Under the pieces are notes generated by a model. That model did not search any database and was not told the DNA's origin. It saw nothing but the letters and a program-made list of their open reading frames with translations. Below are positions 1-6,063 of a stretch of 6,063 nt of DNA, in pieces. Every line of letters starts with the position of its first letter. Positions within the stretch are counted from its first letter, which is position 1. Where the stretch lies: positions 1-6,063 of the forward strand of contig CAMDAN010000122.1 in assembly GCA_945888535.1 (NCBI GenBank). Reading direction: 5' to 3'. Made by a program: the position numbers and the translations under genes. Source of the stretch: Bordetella parapertussis (GTDB lineage: Bacteria; Pseudomonadota; Gammaproteobacteria; Burkholderiales; Burkholderiaceae_C).

Positions 1-326
1 CCGCGCACCTTAGCGGAGGCCAGCAACAGCGGGTTGCAATTGCCCGGGCGCTGGCGATGGAGCCCGAGGTCATGTTGTTCGATGAACCCACCAGCGCGTT
101 GGATCCCGAATTGGTATCGGAAGTTCTGAAGGTCATGAAGACCTTGGCCGAAGAGGGGCGAACCATGGTGGTCGTGACCCATGAAATGGGATTTGCCCGC
201 GAAGTGTCTAACCACCTCATCTTCTTGCACCAAGGCTTGGTGGAAGAAGAAGGCATTCCCTCAGAGGTCCTTTCAAAACCAAAGAGCGAACGCTTGGCGC
301 AGTTTTTGTCGGGCAACCTCAAGTGA
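1..326 (+). CDS. Amino-acid ABC transporter ATP-binding protein, C-terminal part (5' end outside window)
   Basis: This is the nucleotide-binding subunit of an ABC importer; it hydrolyses ATP on the cytoplasmic face of the inner membrane to drive uptake. Reading from base 3, 107 residues remain. They hold the ABC signature (LSGGQQQR), the Walker B segment with its catalytic glutamate (VMLFDEP), the D-loop (SALD) and the H-loop histidine ([10 protein letters not shown]). The Walker A motif and Q-loop lie upstream of the window. The stretch [11 protein letters not shown] and the ending with EGIPSEVL and a short FLSG tail are typical of the polar amino-acid family (GlnQ/HisP/AotP type). The protein seems to end normally with TGA at 324-326. 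The usual partners, two permeases and a periplasmic binding protein, would lie to the left. The exact substrate amino acid cannot be told from this piece. The family call is very secure; the substrate is inference from family resemblance. Confidence 0.95.
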   Translation, partial: AHLSGGQQQRVAIARALAMEPEVMLFDEPTSALDPELVSEVLKVMKTLAEEGRTMVVVTHEMGFAREVSNHLIFLHQGLVEEEGIPSEVLSKPKSERLAQFLSGNLK

Positions 327-327
327 G

Positions 328-350
328 CGTTGCCTAGCAAGACGTTTTTT
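328..350 (+). terminator. Possible rho-independent terminator after the ABC ATPase gene
   Basis: One base after the TGA stop, CGTTGC (328-333) can pair with GCA (337-339) and ACG (342-344). This gives six base pairs with a CTA loop and a two-base AG bulge. A run of six T follows directly (345-350). The position and T-tract suit an intrinsic terminator for the + strand operon, but the stem is short and bulged, so strength is doubtful. Confidence 0.4.
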
Positions 351-356
351 CGTCTT
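339..356. repeat. Perfect 6-bp inverted repeat with a T6 loop between convergent gene ends
   Basis: AAGACG (339-344) and CGTCTT (351-356) are exact reverse complements separated by TTTTTT. The right arm overlaps the stop codon of the acyl-CoA dehydrogenase gene on the opposite strand (355-357). Because the T run is in the loop rather than after the stem, this is not a standard intrinsic terminator in either direction. It competes with the hairpin at 328-344 for the same bases. Confidence 0.4.
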
Positions 357-1518
357 ACTTTGCGCTCAACCCCATGGAGCGCGTTATCACTTCTTTCATG
401 ATTTCATTGGTGCCGCCGTAGATGCGCTGAACCCTCGCATCGGCATACGCGCGGGTAATGGGGTATTCCCACATATATCCGTAGCCGCCAAACAGTTGCA
501 CGCACTCGTCCATCACTTTGCACTGCAAATCAGAACACCAGTATTTCGCCATGCTGGCGGTTGCGGTGTCTAGTTTGTCTTGCAGCAACTGTTCAGTGCA
601 CTTATCCACAAAAACCCGCGCAACCTGCACTTCGGTGTGTAACTCGGCCAAGGTGAAGCGGGTATTTTGAAACGATGCGATGGGTTGGCCAAACACTTTG
701 CGTTCTTTCACGTAATCTACCGTCCAGCCAATGGCCGCTTCAGACGCCGCCACCGCGCTAATCGCAATTTGCAAACGCTCCCAAGGCAACTGCTCCATCA
801 AGCAAATAAAGCCTTTATTTTCCAAGGCCGCGCCGCCCAGCAAGTTGTCGGCAGGAACGCGCACGTTTTCGAAAAATAACTCCGAGGTGTCTTGCGCTTT
901 TAAGCCCATTTTCTTCAGCCGTTTTCCGACCGAGAAGCCAGGCATGCCGCGCTCAATGAGCAAAAGACTGGTGCCCTTGGCACCGGCAGCCGGGTTGGTT
1001 TTGGCGACTACGATGACCAAATCGGCATGCCACCCGTTGGTGATAAATGTCTTGCTGCCGTTGAGCAAATAGCTGCCATCGGCTTGCAGCGCCGCCGTGG
1101 TTTTAATGCCTTGCAAATCTGAACCCGCTGCAGGCTCGCTCATAGCGATTGCACCGATCATCTCGCCGCTGGCTAAGCGGGGAAGGTAACGCTTTTTTTG
1201 GTCGGCGGTTCCGTAATGTTCGATGTACGGCGCCACAATTTCGCTGTGCAAGCAGTAGCCAATTCCCGAGAAACCGGCTTTGCCTAGGGCCTCCATCTGA
1301 ATCACCGAATAGAGCTTGTCCGCCCCGCTGCCCCCGTACTCTTCGGGCATGGTCATGCACAAGAAGCCGTTCTCTCCCGCCTTGTTCCAAACAGCCCGGT
1401 CGACATACCCTTGGTCTTCCCACTGCGCGTGAAATGGGGCGATCTCTTTGTCAATAAAGCGGGTAAAGCTATCGCGAAACGCTTCGTGGTCAGCGGAGAA
1501 AAGTGTGCGTTCAATCAT
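355..1518 (-). CDS. Acyl-CoA dehydrogenase, long-chain (LCAD) type
   Basis: This FAD enzyme introduces the trans-2 double bond into acyl-CoA, the first step of beta-oxidation, and passes electrons to electron-transfer flavoprotein in the cytoplasm. The 387 residues match the usual family length. Visible landmarks are the N-terminal helical domain with MPEEYGGSG (about 58-65), the FAD/substrate-binding segment AMSEPAAGSDLQG (125-137), the beta-domain segment NGSKTFITNGWHAD (153-166) and the C-terminal helical domain with QLFGGYGYMWEYP (341-353) and RIYGGTNEI (365-373). The position that carries the catalytic glutamate in medium- and short-chain enzymes (IYEGT) is glycine here (G368). The base is instead expected at E247 in LPWERL, as in mammalian LCAD (LPQERL). 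An in-frame TAG five codons upstream of the ATG limits the start choice; the ribosome site is weak (AGAG, about 10 nt away). The gene is divergent from the thiolase gene. Chain-length preference is inferred, and branched substrates remain possible. Confidence 0.95.
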   Translation of the reverse strand: MIERTLFSADHEAFRDSFTRFIDKEIAPFHAQWEDQGYVDRAVWNKAGENGFLCMTMPEEYGGSGADKLYSVIQMEALGKAGFSGIGYCLHSEIVAPYIEHYGTADQKKRYLPRLASGEMIGAIAMSEPAAGSDLQGIKTTAALQADGSYLLNGSKTFITNGWHADLVIVVAKTNPAAGAKGTSLLLIERGMPGFSVGKRLKKMGLKAQDTSELFFENVRVPADNLLGGAALENKGFICLMEQLPWERLQIAISAVAASEAAIGWTVDYVKERKVFGQPIASFQNTRFTLAELHTEVQVARVFVDKCTEQLLQDKLDTATASMAKYWCSDLQCKVMDECVQLFGGYGYMWEYPITRAYADARVQRIYGGTNEIMKEVITRSMGLSAK

Positions 1519-1572
1519 GGTGAAAATTCTCTAGAAGGATGAAAGACTTAAAAGAAAAAATGAAAGTATTTA

Positions 1573-1578
1573 TTTATA
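1573..1578 (-). promoter_or_regulatory. Candidate -10 box for the acyl-CoA dehydrogenase gene
   Basis: On the - strand these bases read TATAAA, one mismatch from TATAAT. Transcription starting about 7 nt further on would leave a leader of roughly 47 nt before the ATG. No good -35 is seen at normal spacing; a TTGCTT lies 20 bp away, inside the inverted repeat. Confidence 0.3.
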
Positions 1579-1586
1579 CAAAGCGC

Positions 1587-1604
1587 TTGCTTGGTTAAAA
1601 GCAA
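1587..1604. promoter_or_regulatory. Candidate operator: TTGCTT-N6-AAGCAA inverted repeat
   Basis: Two exact 6-bp arms are separated by GGTTAA, giving an 18-bp dyad. It abuts the + strand TATACT directly and lies upstream of the - strand TATAAA, so a bound regulator could affect both promoters. An overlapping 8-bp palindrome, AAGCGCTT, sits at 1581-1588. Beta-oxidation genes in proteobacteria are commonly controlled by TetR- or GntR-type repressors that bind such dyads, but I cannot match this one to a known consensus. Confidence 0.4.
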
Positions 1605-1610
1605 TATACT
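1605..1610 (+). promoter_or_regulatory. Candidate -10 box for the thiolase operon
   Basis: TATACT differs from the sigma-70 consensus TATAAT at one position. A start about 7 nt downstream would give a leader of about 28 nt carrying the GGAGA ribosome site. The hexamer 17 bp upstream (AGCGCT) does not resemble TTGACA, so the assignment is uncertain. Confidence 0.35.
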
Positions 1611-1644
1611 CGAATTATTGATCCCACACCACTGGAGACTGTGA

Positions 1645-2850
1645 ATGACTGAAGCATTTGTATTTGACGCCATCCGAACCCCCCGGGGCAAGGGAAAAAA
1701 AGACGGCAGTTTGTACGAGGTAAAACCCATCAACCTCTTGGCCGGTTTACTCACTGATCTTCAAGAGCGCCACCAGTTTGATACCGCCCAGGTCGATGAC
1801 ATCGTTATGGGCTTGGTGTCGCCGGTCGGTGAGCAAGGCAGCGTTTTGCCTAAGGTCGCAGCGCTCAAAGCGGGTTGGGATTTTCAATGTGCCGGGGTGC
1901 AGATCAACCGGTTTTGCGCCTCAGGCTTAGAGGCCGTCAACATGGCGGCGCAGAAAGTACGCTCAGGCTGGGAAGACTTGGTGGTCGCCGGGGGTGTTGA
2001 AAGCATGAGTCGGGTGCCGATTGGGTCTGATGGCGGCGCGTGGGCCCAAGACCCCGAAACCAATTTGCAAACCGCGTTTGTTCCCCAAGGTATTGGAGCC
2101 GACCTGATCGCCACCTTGGAAGGCTTTAGCCGACACGATGTCGATGCGTTTGCGCTGGAGTCGCAGCGCCGTGCCAGCCATGCCCAAGCGCAAGGTTACT
2201 TTGACCGCTCGGTGTTGCCGGTTAAAGATGCCTTAGGCAACGTGATTTTGGCCAAAGACGAATTCATCAAACCCCATACCACTCTAGAAGGGCTCGCAGG
2301 TCTCAAACCCGCCTTTGACCAAATGGGCGCGATGGGTTTTGATCAAGTGGCACTCACCCGCTACCCGCAGGTAGAGCGCATTCACCATGTGCACCACGCT
2401 GGAAACTCCTCGGGAATCGTAGATGGCGCAGCAGCGGTTTTGGTGGGCTCGGAAGCAGCCGCTAAAGCCCACAGCCTCACGCCCCGCGCTCGCATCGTTG
2501 CCACCGCGCTTAGTGGCGCAGACCCCACCATCATGTTGACCGGACCCATGCCGGCGGCTCGCAAAGCCTTGGCCAAAGCGGGCTTGCGTATTGATCAAAT
2601 GGATTTGATCGAGGTCAACGAAGCCTTTGCGGCGGTGGTGATGCGCTTTATGAAAGAGATGAAAGTGCCCCATGACAAAGTCAACGTCAATGGCGGCGCG
2701 ATTGCCATGGGACACCCCTTAGGCGCAACCGGCGCGATGATTTTGGGTACCTTGATTGACGAGCTTCATCGACGCCAACTGCGTTACGGTCTGGCTACTT
2801 TATGTGTGGGCGGGGGCATGGGTATCGCAACGATTGTGGAAAGAATATAA
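1645..2850 (+). CDS. Acetyl-CoA C-acyltransferase (thiolase; FadA/FadI type)
   Basis: Thiolase performs the last step of beta-oxidation, splitting 3-ketoacyl-CoA with CoA into acetyl-CoA and a shortened acyl-CoA; it acts in the cytoplasm, normally in complex with the hydratase/dehydrogenase subunit. The 401 residues fit the family (E. coli FadA 387, FadI 436). The nucleophile is C91 in [12 protein letters not shown]. The remaining active-site motifs are NEAFA (325-329), the GHP histidine H357 in [15 protein letters not shown], and the acid/base cysteine C387 in [23 protein letters not shown] (250-265) is the usual CoA-loop region. A TGA lies in frame directly before the ATG, and GGAGA is 6 nt upstream, so the start is secure. 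The next gene begins immediately after the TAA. The thiolase-first order resembles fadIJ rather than fadBA. A biosynthetic thiolase role is less likely given the neighbours. Confidence 0.95.
   Translation: MTEAFVFDAIRTPRGKGKKDGSLYEVKPINLLAGLLTDLQERHQFDTAQVDDIVMGLVSPVGEQGSVLPKVAALKAGWDFQCAGVQINRFCASGLEAVNMAAQKVRSGWEDLVVAGGVESMSRVPIGSDGGAWAQDPETNLQTAFVPQGIGADLIATLEGFSRHDVDAFALESQRRASHAQAQGYFDRSVLPVKDALGNVILAKDEFIKPHTTLEGLAGLKPAFDQMGAMGFDQVALTRYPQVERIHHVHHAGNSSGIVDGAAAVLVGSEAAAKAHSLTPRARIVATALSGADPTIMLTGPMPAARKALAKAGLRIDQMDLIEVNEAFAAVVMRFMKEMKVPHDKVNVNGGAIAMGHPLGATGAMILGTLIDELHRRQLRYGLATLCVGGGMGIATIVERI
2838..2843 (+). promoter_or_regulatory. Ribosome binding site inside the thiolase 3' end
   Basis: GGAAAG lies within the last codons of the thiolase gene, 7 nt before the ATG at 2851. 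Because the thiolase TAA (2848-2850) directly touches this ATG, ribosomes ending on thiolase are placed to restart on the next gene. This suggests translational coupling of the two subunits. Confidence 0.6.
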
Positions 2851-5007
2851 ATGAAAACGATTCGCTACCAACTCGAAAACGGTATCGCCACGGTTACCTT
2901 CGACGAGCCCAATTCGCAGGTCAACACCATGTGTTTGCAGTGGCAAAGTGATATGTCCGAACTGGCAAGCCAAGTGCTCAAAGACAAGGACTCCATTCAA
3001 GGTATCTTGCTGACCTCGGCTAAAAGTACTTTTTTTGCAGGCGCCGATTTAAAAGCCGCCATGCGCCTCACCGCCAGTGATGCCGGGCGTATTTTTGAAG
3101 AAATTGAACGGGGTAAACACAACTTTCGGACGCTTGAAACTTTGGGAAAACCCGTGGTGAGTTGCCTGAATGGTTCGGCTTTAGGCGGCGGATGGGAAGT
3201 GGCTTTGCTGGGGCATCACCGCATCGCAATTGATGATCAAAAAATTCAATTCGGATTGCCCGAGGTCACCTTAGGACTGCTGCCCGGTGCCAGCGGCGTG
3301 ACCAAAATGACGCGCCACTTGGGACTGATGGGCGCGCAGCCCTATTTGGTCGAAGGGAAGACTTTTTCCCCTGCGCAGGCCAAAGAAATAGGGCTGGTGC
3401 ACACGTTGGTCAAGCCGGGTGATAACGCCGCTGCTGAAATGCGTTCTTTGGCATTGACTTGGATTGCCGCCAACCCCAGCGCACAACATCCTTGGGAAGC
3501 CAAAGACTACAAGGTTCCGGGAGGCTTGCCCAGTAACCCCAAAGTAGCAGGTATGTTGTCGGTGGCCCCTGCCATGCTCAAAAAACAAACACGTGGGCTC
3601 TACCCTGCTCCCGAGGCGATCTTGTCTTGCATGGTGGAAGGCTTGCAGGTGGACATGCCTACGGCTTTGCGCATCGAGAGCCGCTACCTTGCACAGTTGA
3701 TGACGGGCAGCAACGCACGGGCCATGGTCAATACCTTTTTCTTCAACCTCAACGCGATCAAGAGCGGACAGTCCCGCCCTGGCAAGAGCCCTCGCTTTAA
3801 GCCTAGCAAAGTGGGCTTGTTGGGTGCGGGAATGATGGGCGCTGGGATTGCTTATGTACAAGCCAACAAAGGCATACAGACCGTTTTAAAAGACGTGAGC
3901 CAAGACAAAGCCGATGCGGGCAAAGCCTACAGCGCCAAACTCACCCACGCGCAGGTAGACAAAGGCCGAATGAGCGCAGACGGACAAATTCAAATTCTTT
4001 CTCTGATTAATTCAACCGCAGATGTCAAAGACCTGCAAGATTGCGATCTGATCATTGAAGCGGTTTTTGAGAACCGCGAACTGAAAGCGAAAGTCACCCA
4101 AGAAGCTGAGCCACTCCTCAAAGCGGGGGGCTTTTTTGCCTCCAATACCTCGACCCTTCCGATCAGCGGACTGGCCAAAGCCAGCCATGCGCCAAGCAAG
4201 TTCGTAGGCATTCATTTTTTCAGCCCGGTTGACAAAATGAAATTGGTTGAAATCATCCGTGGACAACTCACCGATGACGACACGGTAGCCAAGGCCTTTG
4301 ACTACGTTCAGTCGATTGGAAAAATTCCGATTGTGGTGAACGACTCGCGTGGGTTTTTTACCAGCCGGGTGTTTGGTACCTTTGTGATGGAGGGCGCGGC
4401 CATGCTGAGCGAAGGCATCCCAGCGGCTGCGATTGAAAACGCAGGGATGCAGTGCGGTATGCCCGTCGGACCTCTCGCTGTGCTTGATGAAACGGCTTTA
4501 AGCTTAAGCGTGCATGTGATGGAACAAACCATGGCCGACATGCAAGCTGAAGGGAAAACCTATACCCCGACCCCAGGCCAAGTATTGGTCGCCGAGATGG
4601 TCAAAAAACACCAGCGTTCGGGCCGAGCCGCTGGCGCTGGGTTTTACGACTACCCCAGCGAAAAAGGTGCCAAAAAACACCTTTGGAACGGGCTCAAAGG
4701 CTTGTATGAAAAAGAGCAGGCTTGGGATATTCAAGACCTCAAAGACCGCTTGCTGTTTCGCCAAGCGGTAGAGACAGCCCGCTGCCTCAGCGAAAACGTT
4801 TTGACCTCGGTACACGATGCCAATATCGGATCTATCTTTGGTATTGGCTTTCCGGCGTGGACCGGGGGCGCCATGCAGTTCATCTACGGCATAGGCATGG
4901 ATGTGTTTGAAACGCGGTGTGCTGCGTTGGCAAAAAAATATGGCGCTGGCTTTGTCTTAAGTGATGCCGTGAAAGCCAGTATTCGCAAGTTCGAACCCGT
5001 GTATTGA
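2851..5007 (+). CDS. Bifunctional enoyl-CoA hydratase / 3-hydroxyacyl-CoA dehydrogenase (FadJ/FadB type)
   Basis: This protein carries out the two middle steps of beta-oxidation: hydration of trans-2-enoyl-CoA and NAD-dependent oxidation of the L-3-hydroxyacyl-CoA. The 718 residues match FadJ (714) and FadB (729). The crotonase domain occupies about 5-205, with the oxyanion-hole region FAGADLKAA (62-70) and the two catalytic glutamates E116 (LGGGWEVAL) and E138 (GLPEVTLGLLPG). A helical linker follows. The Rossmann domain (about 318-497) has GLLGAGMMGAG (322-332), the NAD-ribose acid D348, SNTSTL (431-436) and the catalytic histidine H455 with E467 in HFFSPVDKMKLVEII. Two C-terminal dehydrogenase domains follow (about 499-600 and 630-715). 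The HFFSPVDKM form is closer to FadJ and the mitochondrial alpha subunit than to FadB (HFFNPVHRM). It probably forms a complex with the upstream thiolase. No clear terminator follows the stop. Confidence 0.95.
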   Translation: MKTIRYQLENGIATVTFDEPNSQVNTMCLQWQSDMSELASQVLKDKDSIQGILLTSAKSTFFAGADLKAAMRLTASDAGRIFEEIERGKHNFRTLETLGKPVVSCLNGSALGGGWEVALLGHHRIAIDDQKIQFGLPEVTLGLLPGASGVTKMTRHLGLMGAQPYLVEGKTFSPAQAKEIGLVHTLVKPGDNAAAEMRSLALTWIAANPSAQHPWEAKDYKVPGGLPSNPKVAGMLSVAPAMLKKQTRGLYPAPEAILSCMVEGLQVDMPTALRIESRYLAQLMTGSNARAMVNTFFFNLNAIKSGQSRPGKSPRFKPSKVGLLGAGMMGAGIAYVQANKGIQTVLKDVSQDKADAGKAYSAKLTHAQVDKGRMSADGQIQILSLINSTADVKDLQDCDLIIEAVFENRELKAKVTQEAEPLLKAGGFFASNTSTLPISGLAKASHAPSKFVGIHFFSPVDKMKLVEIIRGQLTDDDTVAKAFDYVQSIGKIPIVVNDSRGFFTSRVFGTFVMEGAAMLSEGIPAAAIENAGMQCGMPVGPLAVLDETALSLSVHVMEQTMADMQAEGKTYTPTPGQVLVAEMVKKHQRSGRAAGAGFYDYPSEKGAKKHLWNGLKGLYEKEQAWDIQDLKDRLLFRQAVETARCLSENVLTSVHDANIGSIFGIGFPAWTGGAMQFIYGIGMDVFETRCAALAKKYGAGFVLSDAVKASIRKFEPVY

Positions 5008-5078
5008 TGCATAGGCGACTGAAAAAATCCACATCCATACACAAGTGTCTGCAATAATCAAGGCCACAACCTGAACTT

Positions 5079-5085
5079 GGAGAAG
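5079..5085 (+). promoter_or_regulatory. Ribosome binding site of the MBL hydrolase gene
   Basis: GGAGAAG lies 6 nt before the ATG at 5092. This strong site, together with a hydrophobic N-terminal segment that begins right after that ATG, fixes the start of a gene whose end is not in the window. Confidence 0.65.
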
Positions 5086-5091
5086 CGGCCT

Positions 5092-6063
5092 ATGCGACAC
5101 ACAAAAACCTGGGTACTGGGATTCATCGGACTGGCCTTGGTCTTGGCCGGTCTGGTTTGGGCGTTTCAACGCGAAGTCGCCACAGCGCTGATGAAGCGCG
5201 TGGCCCATACGCAAGTCGGGCGCAACGCGGTCGGCAATTTGCCTGATGGTTTGCATTTGGCGTTGTGTGGAACCGGTTCACCGTTTCCAGACCCTTCCCG
5301 TGCCGGCCCTTGCTCAGCCATCATCGCAGGTAAGCGTATTTTTCTGGTGGATGCGGGCGAAGGGGCGGCAAAAAACTTGGGCTATATGGGCATTCCCGGT
5401 GGCCAGGTTGAAGCGCTTTTCTTAACGCACTTTCACTCTGACCATATTGATGGCCTGAGTCCCATCATGCTCCAGCACTGGGGACTGGGAACTGCGACCA
5501 CACCACTCCCCATCTATGGCCCTACTGGCGTAGAAAAAGTCGTGGACGGATTTCGTTCTGCCTATGTTCTAGACTTTGGATACCGCGTTTCTCACCACAG
5601 TGAAAAAATCCTTCCCTCGGGCGGTAGCGGCGGCAAAGCGTTTCCCTTCGCGCTGCCCCCTGTTGGCCAAGGAGATTCGGTGGTCATCCTCGATGACAAG
5701 GGCCTGAAAGTCACAGCCTTTCGCGTCAACCACGCACCAGTAGAACCTGCGGTCGGTTATCGCTTTGATTACCAAGGCCGCTCGGTTGTTATTACTGGGG
5801 ACACGATCAAAACACCGTCGGTTGTCACCATTGCCCAAGGGGCAGATATTTTGTTGCACGAAGCCTTGCAACCCAAATTAGTCAACATCTTAGAGGGCGA
5901 ATTTAACGGCAAAGGCATCCCCAATATGGGCCACGTGATGCGCGATATTTTGACTTACCACACCACGCCCGAAGAAGCCGCCCAACAAGCCAGCGCAGCG
6001 CAAGTTAAGCAACTGGTGTTTAACCATATCGTTCCACCCATGCCTTTTGCGTTTGCCTATCCT
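5092..6063 (+). CDS. Membrane-anchored or exported MBL-fold hydrolase, RNase Z-like (3' end outside window)
   Basis: The frame is open for 324 codons to the window edge. Residues 7-25 are strongly hydrophobic after a basic start (MRHTK), so the protein is a signal anchor or is cleaved; VWA (22-24) would allow signal peptidase I cleavage. The catalytic domain starts near 54 with LALCGTGSPFPDPSRAG, as in the RNase Z branch. Metal-ligand motifs are THFHSDHIDG (H113, H115, D117, H118), NHAP (H214), GDT (D237), HEAL (H256), YHTTPEEAA (H290) and NHI (H312). Only about 22 residues separate H214 from D237, so the tRNA-binding arm found there in true RNase Z is missing. With the likely envelope location, tRNA processing is improbable; a phosphodiesterase, sulfatase or other ester hydrolase is more plausible. 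The substrate is unknown. It lies 84 bp after the hydratase/dehydrogenase gene on the same strand, possibly cotranscribed. Confidence 0.88.
   Translation, partial: MRHTKTWVLGFIGLALVLAGLVWAFQREVATALMKRVAHTQVGRNAVGNLPDGLHLALCGTGSPFPDPSRAGPCSAIIAGKRIFLVDAGEGAAKNLGYMGIPGGQVEALFLTHFHSDHIDGLSPIMLQHWGLGTATTPLPIYGPTGVEKVVDGFRSAYVLDFGYRVSHHSEKILPSGGSGGKAFPFALPPVGQGDSVVILDDKGLKVTAFRVNHAPVEPAVGYRFDYQGRSVVITGDTIKTPSVVTIAQGADILLHEALQPKLVNILEGEFNGKGIPNMGHVMRDILTYHTTPEEAAQQASAAQVKQLVFNHIVPPMPFAFAYP

Larger units (their letters stand above)
1519..1644. promoter_or_regulatory. Divergent promoter region of the beta-oxidation genes
   Basis: This 126-bp gap separates the starts of the acyl-CoA dehydrogenase (- strand) and the thiolase (+ strand). 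It is clearly more AT-rich than the flanking genes, notably from 1548 to 1620. It holds -10-like hexamers for both directions: TATACT (1605-1610) on + and TATAAA on - (complement of 1573-1578). Neither has a good -35 match at 16-18 bp, which would fit promoters that need an activator or are weak. A thiolase ribosome site, GGAGA at 1634-1638, sits 6 nt before its ATG. The region also carries an inverted repeat (1587-1604) between the two -10 candidates. Function is inferred from gene layout and motifs only. Confidence 0.7.

Noticed and set aside
181..573. A 130-codon + strand frame spanning the ABC ATPase end and the dehydrogenase end
   Set aside because: It overlaps two genuine genes in other frames, has no recognisable motif and crosses the likely terminator.
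1548..1754. A 68-codon - strand frame reaching from the thiolase start into the divergent promoter region
   Set aside because: Its end is a translation of the A/T-rich promoter DNA, with no ribosome site or family resemblance.
2284..2715. A 143-codon open frame on the - strand inside the thiolase gene
   Set aside because: It is antisense to conserved thiolase motifs and its translation shows no recognisable domain; it is a shadow frame.
3271..3861. A 196-codon open frame on the - strand inside the hydratase/dehydrogenase gene
   Set aside because: It lies wholly antisense to a gene with clear catalytic motifs, has no ribosome site I can see, and its translation has low-complexity His/Arg-rich composition typical of an antisense shadow.
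5039..5058. ACACAAGTGT dyad and AATAAT as an operator and promoter for the MBL gene
   Set aside because: The arms are only 4 bp, and no -35-like hexamer is seen at the right distance (CACATC), so chance is the simpler explanation; readthrough from the upstream operon is also possible.
5008..5091. A terminator after the hydratase/dehydrogenase gene
   Set aside because: I found no GC-rich stem followed by a T run in these 84 bases; the A6 run at 5022-5027 is not paired with a hairpin on either strand that I can see.
5569..5871. A 100-codon - strand frame inside the MBL hydrolase gene
   Set aside because: The + strand frame there holds the conserved MBL metal-binding motifs over the whole region, so this is a shadow.

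Overview
The window is ordinary chromosomal sequence from a Gram-negative proteobacterium. Protein style (a polar amino-acid ABC ATPase, proteobacterial-type beta-oxidation enzymes) and a base composition that by eye is only slightly GC-rich fit Betaproteobacteria/Burkholderiales best, but this is a tentative placement made without any database search. Almost every base is accounted for by five protein genes. I see no tRNA, rRNA, CRISPR array, insertion sequence, attachment site or sign of phage.

Layout. (1) Bases 1-326, + strand: the C-terminal third or so of an ABC transporter ATPase of the polar amino-acid uptake type, cut by the left window edge. (2) Bases 328-356: a short convergent gap holding a bulged hairpin followed by T6 and an overlapping perfect stem. 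(3) Bases 355-1518, - strand: a complete acyl-CoA dehydrogenase of the long-chain (LCAD) type. (4) Bases 1519-1644: a 126-bp AT-rich divergent promoter region with a TTGCTT-N6-AAGCAA inverted repeat. (5) Bases 1645-2850, + strand: a thiolase. (6) Bases 2851-5007, + strand: a FadJ/FadB-type two-function protein (enoyl-CoA hydratase plus 3-hydroxyacyl-CoA dehydrogenase) whose start codon directly follows the thiolase stop. (7) Bases 5092-6063, + strand: a membrane-anchored or exported metallo-beta-lactamase-fold hydrolase with RNase Z-like metal motifs, still open at the right edge.

How it works together. The acyl-CoA dehydrogenase, the hydratase/3-hydroxyacyl-CoA dehydrogenase and the thiolase supply all four steps of one turn of fatty acid beta-oxidation. 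The divergent arrangement lets one intergenic region, and perhaps one regulator bound at the inverted repeat, control both arms. The acyl-CoA synthetase, electron-transfer flavoprotein and regulator are not in the window. The ABC ATPase and the MBL hydrolase look like unrelated neighbours, although the MBL gene is on the same strand 84 bp downstream and could be cotranscribed. I found no convincing undescribed multi-gene system. The least explained item is the exported RNase Z-like hydrolase, which appears to lack the tRNA-binding arm.
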